Position numbers and translations under genes: made by a program. The notes below the pieces were generated by a model, which saw only the letters and a program-made list of their open reading frames with translations, had not been told where the DNA came from and did not search any database. Positions 3,930-5,513 of a DNA stretch of 5,513 nt are shown here, piece by piece. This DNA comes from Candidatus Staskawiczbacteria bacterium (GTDB taxonomy: Bacteria > Patescibacteriota > Minisyncoccia > Minisyncoccales > Staskawiczbacteraceae): contig JAPLZA010000089.1 of assembly GCA_026395275.1 (NCBI GenBank), forward strand, positions 1 through 5,513, in the 5' to 3' direction. Each line of letters opens with the position of its first letter. Position 1 is the stretch's first letter.

Positions 3930-5318
3930 ATGAAAATTATTTTTGAAGGTGCGGCGCAAAACGTAACTGGTTCTAAACACTTAATCCAAACACAAGGGTT
4001 TAATTTGCTTTTAGATTGCGGTTTATACCAAGGCAGAAGAGATGAATCAAATAAATTAAACAGCACGCTTCCCTTTAAGGCTGACGAAATAAATGCTGTA
4101 ATACTTTCTCATGCGCATTTAGACCACTGTGGAACTTTACCAATTTTAGTTAAAAACGGATTTAAAGGGAAAATTTATTGTACTCCGGCAACCGCAGAAA
4201 TTGCAAAATATATTTTATTAGACGCAGCTGAAATACAAAAACAAGATTGCGAATACTTAAACAAACATGGTGATGTTGTCCTTCCAATTTATAATGCAGA
4301 TGATGTTCAAAAAGTTGTTGAACGTTTTGAACCAATTGAATATTTCAAACTTAGCAACCAGTGGACACAATTAAACGAAAATATTCGTTTCAAACTTTAC
4401 GACGCCGGACACATTTTAGGCTCGGCAATAATTTTTTTAGAAATAACCGAGAATGGTGCTGTAAAAACTTTGGCTTTTACCGGGGATATGGGCAGAGAAC
4501 ACTCACCCATTTTATCTGACCCAGAATATATAGCAGAAAGCATACAAACTTTTTTAACCGAATGTACCTACGGCGACAAATTGCACAAACCAATGTCCAA
4601 CGCAACCAGCGATTTTAATAACGTAATTAATACTGCAATAAAAAATAAAAGTAAAATTATTGTTCCGGCTTTTTCTTTAGGCAGAACGCAAGATATAGTT
4701 TATATCTTACATAAGCTTTTAGACGAGAAGCGCATTCCCGCCATTCCCATATATATAGACAGCCCTTTAGCCGAAAATATTACAGAAATTTTTCCGAAAT
4801 ATAGAGATGACTGCAACGATAATTTTAAAAAAGCTTTTCCCGGGAGTTCTGCATTTGCTATAAAAAATTTATTTTACGTAAAGTCCATAGAAGAATCAAA
4901 GGCTTTAAATAACAAAAAAGGGCCCTTGATGATTATTTCTGCTTCGGGTATGGCTGAAGGCGGAAGAGTTTTGCACCATTTAAAAAACGGCATAGAAAAT
5001 CCGCAGAATATAATTTTGATAACCGGGTATCAAGCTGAAAACACTTTGGGCAGAAAAATTCAGGAAGGAACCAGTCCAATAAAAATTTACGGGAAAAATT
5101 ATAATGTTAGGGCGCAAGTAAAAACTTTAAATGAATTTTCAGCTCACGCAGACCAAAACGATTTGTTGTTATATATTTCCCATGTTAAAAATTTAGAAAG
5201 AATATTTTTAGTTCACACAGAACTTCCGCAATCAACTGCTTTTAAAAACATTTTAGAAAAAACTTATCCTGGCTTACCCATTGAAATTCCCACAACGGGA
5301 CAAAGTTTCGAAATTTAA
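3930..5318 (+). CDS. Beta-CASP metallo-beta-lactamase RNase (CPSF73/Ysh1-like)
   Basis: A complete 462-residue protein of the MBL-fold beta-CASP nuclease family, whose members act as zinc-dependent RNA endo- or 5' exonucleases in RNA processing and decay. MBL motifs: D29 in LLLDCG, HAHLDH at 61-66 (motif 2), H161 in AGHILGSA (motif 3) and D186 in FTGDMG (motif 4). Beta-CASP motifs: E211 in TECTYGD (A), the H349-H350 pair in MAEGGRVLHHL (B), and H406 in FSAHAD (C). VPAFSLGRTQDIVYIL (245-260) and GYQAENTLGR (366-375) are also typical. The start MKIIFEGAAQNVTGS matches family N-termini. Length and motif set look intact, with no KH extension of the archaeal type. It stands alone behind the tRNA terminator with no SD, probably as a leaderless monocistronic gene. 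Confidence 0.95.
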   Translation: MKIIFEGAAQNVTGSKHLIQTQGFNLLLDCGLYQGRRDESNKLNSTLPFKADEINAVILSHAHLDHCGTLPILVKNGFKGKIYCTPATAEIAKYILLDAAEIQKQDCEYLNKHGDVVLPIYNADDVQKVVERFEPIEYFKLSNQWTQLNENIRFKLYDAGHILGSAIIFLEITENGAVKTLAFTGDMGREHSPILSDPEYIAESIQTFLTECTYGDKLHKPMSNATSDFNNVINTAIKNKSKIIVPAFSLGRTQDIVYILHKLLDEKRIPAIPIYIDSPLAENITEIFPKYRDDCNDNFKKAFPGSSAFAIKNLFYVKSIEESKALNNKKGPLMIISASGMAEGGRVLHHLKNGIENPQNIILITGYQAENTLGRKIQEGTSPIKIYGKNYNVRAQVKTLNEFSAHADQNDLLLYISHVKNLERIFLVHTELPQSTAFKNILEKTYPGLPIEIPTTGQSFEI

Positions 5319-5319
5319 T

Positions 5320-5347
5320 AAAAAAGCCACTTCAAATTAGAAGTGGT
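5320..5347 (-). terminator. Minus-strand intrinsic terminator between convergent genes
   Basis: CCACTTC (5327-5333) pairs with GAAGTGG (5340-5346) across a six-base loop. On the minus strand the hairpin is followed by C and then TTTTTT, a textbook intrinsic terminator. On the plus strand it is followed by TCAGGG with no T-run. It therefore mainly terminates a transcript arriving from the right edge, although it may also protect the 3' end of the beta-CASP mRNA, whose TAA lies just before it. Confidence 0.72.
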
Positions 5348-5348
5348 C

Positions 5349-5382
5349 AGGGTCGGAGTGCGCTTTCGCACACTCCGACCCT
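5349..5382 (-). repeat. Strong 15-pair hairpin with GAAA tetraloop (minus-strand RNA)
   Basis: AGGGTCGGAGTG and CACTCCGACCCT form 12 perfect pairs on either strand. On the minus strand the interior adds U-G, G-C and C-G pairs and closes with a GAAA (GNRA) tetraloop, giving 15 uninterrupted pairs. On the plus strand the same interior starts with a C-A mismatch and has a TTTC loop, so the minus-strand RNA is the better structure. It stands just upstream (in minus-strand sense) of the T-run terminator at 5320-5347. Confidence 0.7.
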
Positions 5383-5410
5383 TTCAGTTTGGTTCAGAAT
5401 AATTGCTGAC

Positions 5411-5512
5411 TTACGCCGGCACAGTCACCAAGCAGCCCTTACGACGGCCACGGAAAAGGACTCTACCAGGCAACGCGTGGGCTACCATGCAATGCTTGGC
5501 ACGCTTGGGCAT
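5411..5512 (-). CDS. Possible small basic ORF (33 aa), GC-rich, may continue past the right edge
   Basis: On the minus strand ATG (5512-5510) opens a 33-codon frame that begins MPKRAKHCMVAHALPGRVLF and ends at TAA (5413-5411). It is rich in Arg and Lys. The frame could also extend beyond the window, making this the C-terminus of a longer gene. Third positions are mostly G or C and the segment is visibly more GC-rich than everything to its left. Two minus-strand hairpins follow the stop by about 30 and 64 bases, which fits a real minus-strand gene. However, the antisense strand is also open here, and I do not recognise the peptide. A structured RNA gene is the other possibility. Confidence 0.35.
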   Translation of the reverse strand: MPKRAKHCMVAHALPGRVLFRGRRKGCLVTVPA

Positions 5513-5513
5513 C

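Noticed and set aside
3795..4066. Minus-strand ORFs across tRNA-Asp, the terminator and the start of the beta-CASP gene
   Set aside because: They run through a confident tRNA and a well-supported coding start.
1..5513. CRISPR array, insertion sequence, integrase or attachment site
   Set aside because: No regularly spaced direct repeats, transposase or recombinase motifs, or duplicated tRNA 3' ends were found by eye.

Overview
The window looks like a fragment of a small-genome bacterium, most plausibly a Patescibacteria/CPR lineage. This is an inference from several signs: low to moderate GC, tRNAs with no encoded CCA end, one eccentric tRNA, and an odd split in translation signals. First genes of transcripts lack a Shine-Dalgarno (SD) sequence, while internal operon genes carry good AAAGGA or AGGAG sites. 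No marker gene fixes the taxonomy.

Left half, all minus strand, read right to left. A stomatin-like SPFH protein (2516-3265) comes first. After it lies an approximately 220-base leader region (2297-2515) with a promoter-like sequence, a 19-codon ORF and two GC-rich hairpins, the second followed by a T-run. It precedes an ornithine cyclodeaminase (OCD) gene whose homology runs from 2296 to 1250 but is cut by an in-frame TAA at codon 27. Downstream, closely spaced and probably co-transcribed, are two unrecognised four-helix membrane proteins (737-1216 and 192-734) and the start of a small zinc-ribbon protein running off the left edge (1-161).

Middle, plus strand. A divergent promoter region (about 3266-3382) leads into an unusual CAT-anticodon tRNA with initiator-like features, a UPF0213-type GIY-YIG protein, a normal CAT tRNA whose 5' end overlaps the GIY-YIG stop codon, and a tRNA-Asp(GTC). 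A hairpin terminator closes the cluster.

Right part. A complete beta-CASP metallo-beta-lactamase RNase-like protein (3930-5318, plus) faces a GC-rich minus-strand segment with a small open frame (5411-5512). Two hairpins lie between them. Both show strand polarity pointing to a minus-strand transcript.

The most interesting observation is the OCD leader. Its four arms can pair 1:2, 2:3 and 3:4. A short ORF ends in the 1:2 loop and has three proline codons next to or inside arm 1. OCD makes proline, so this fits a ribosome-mediated proline attenuator. The in-frame stop in the OCD gene complicates that reading.
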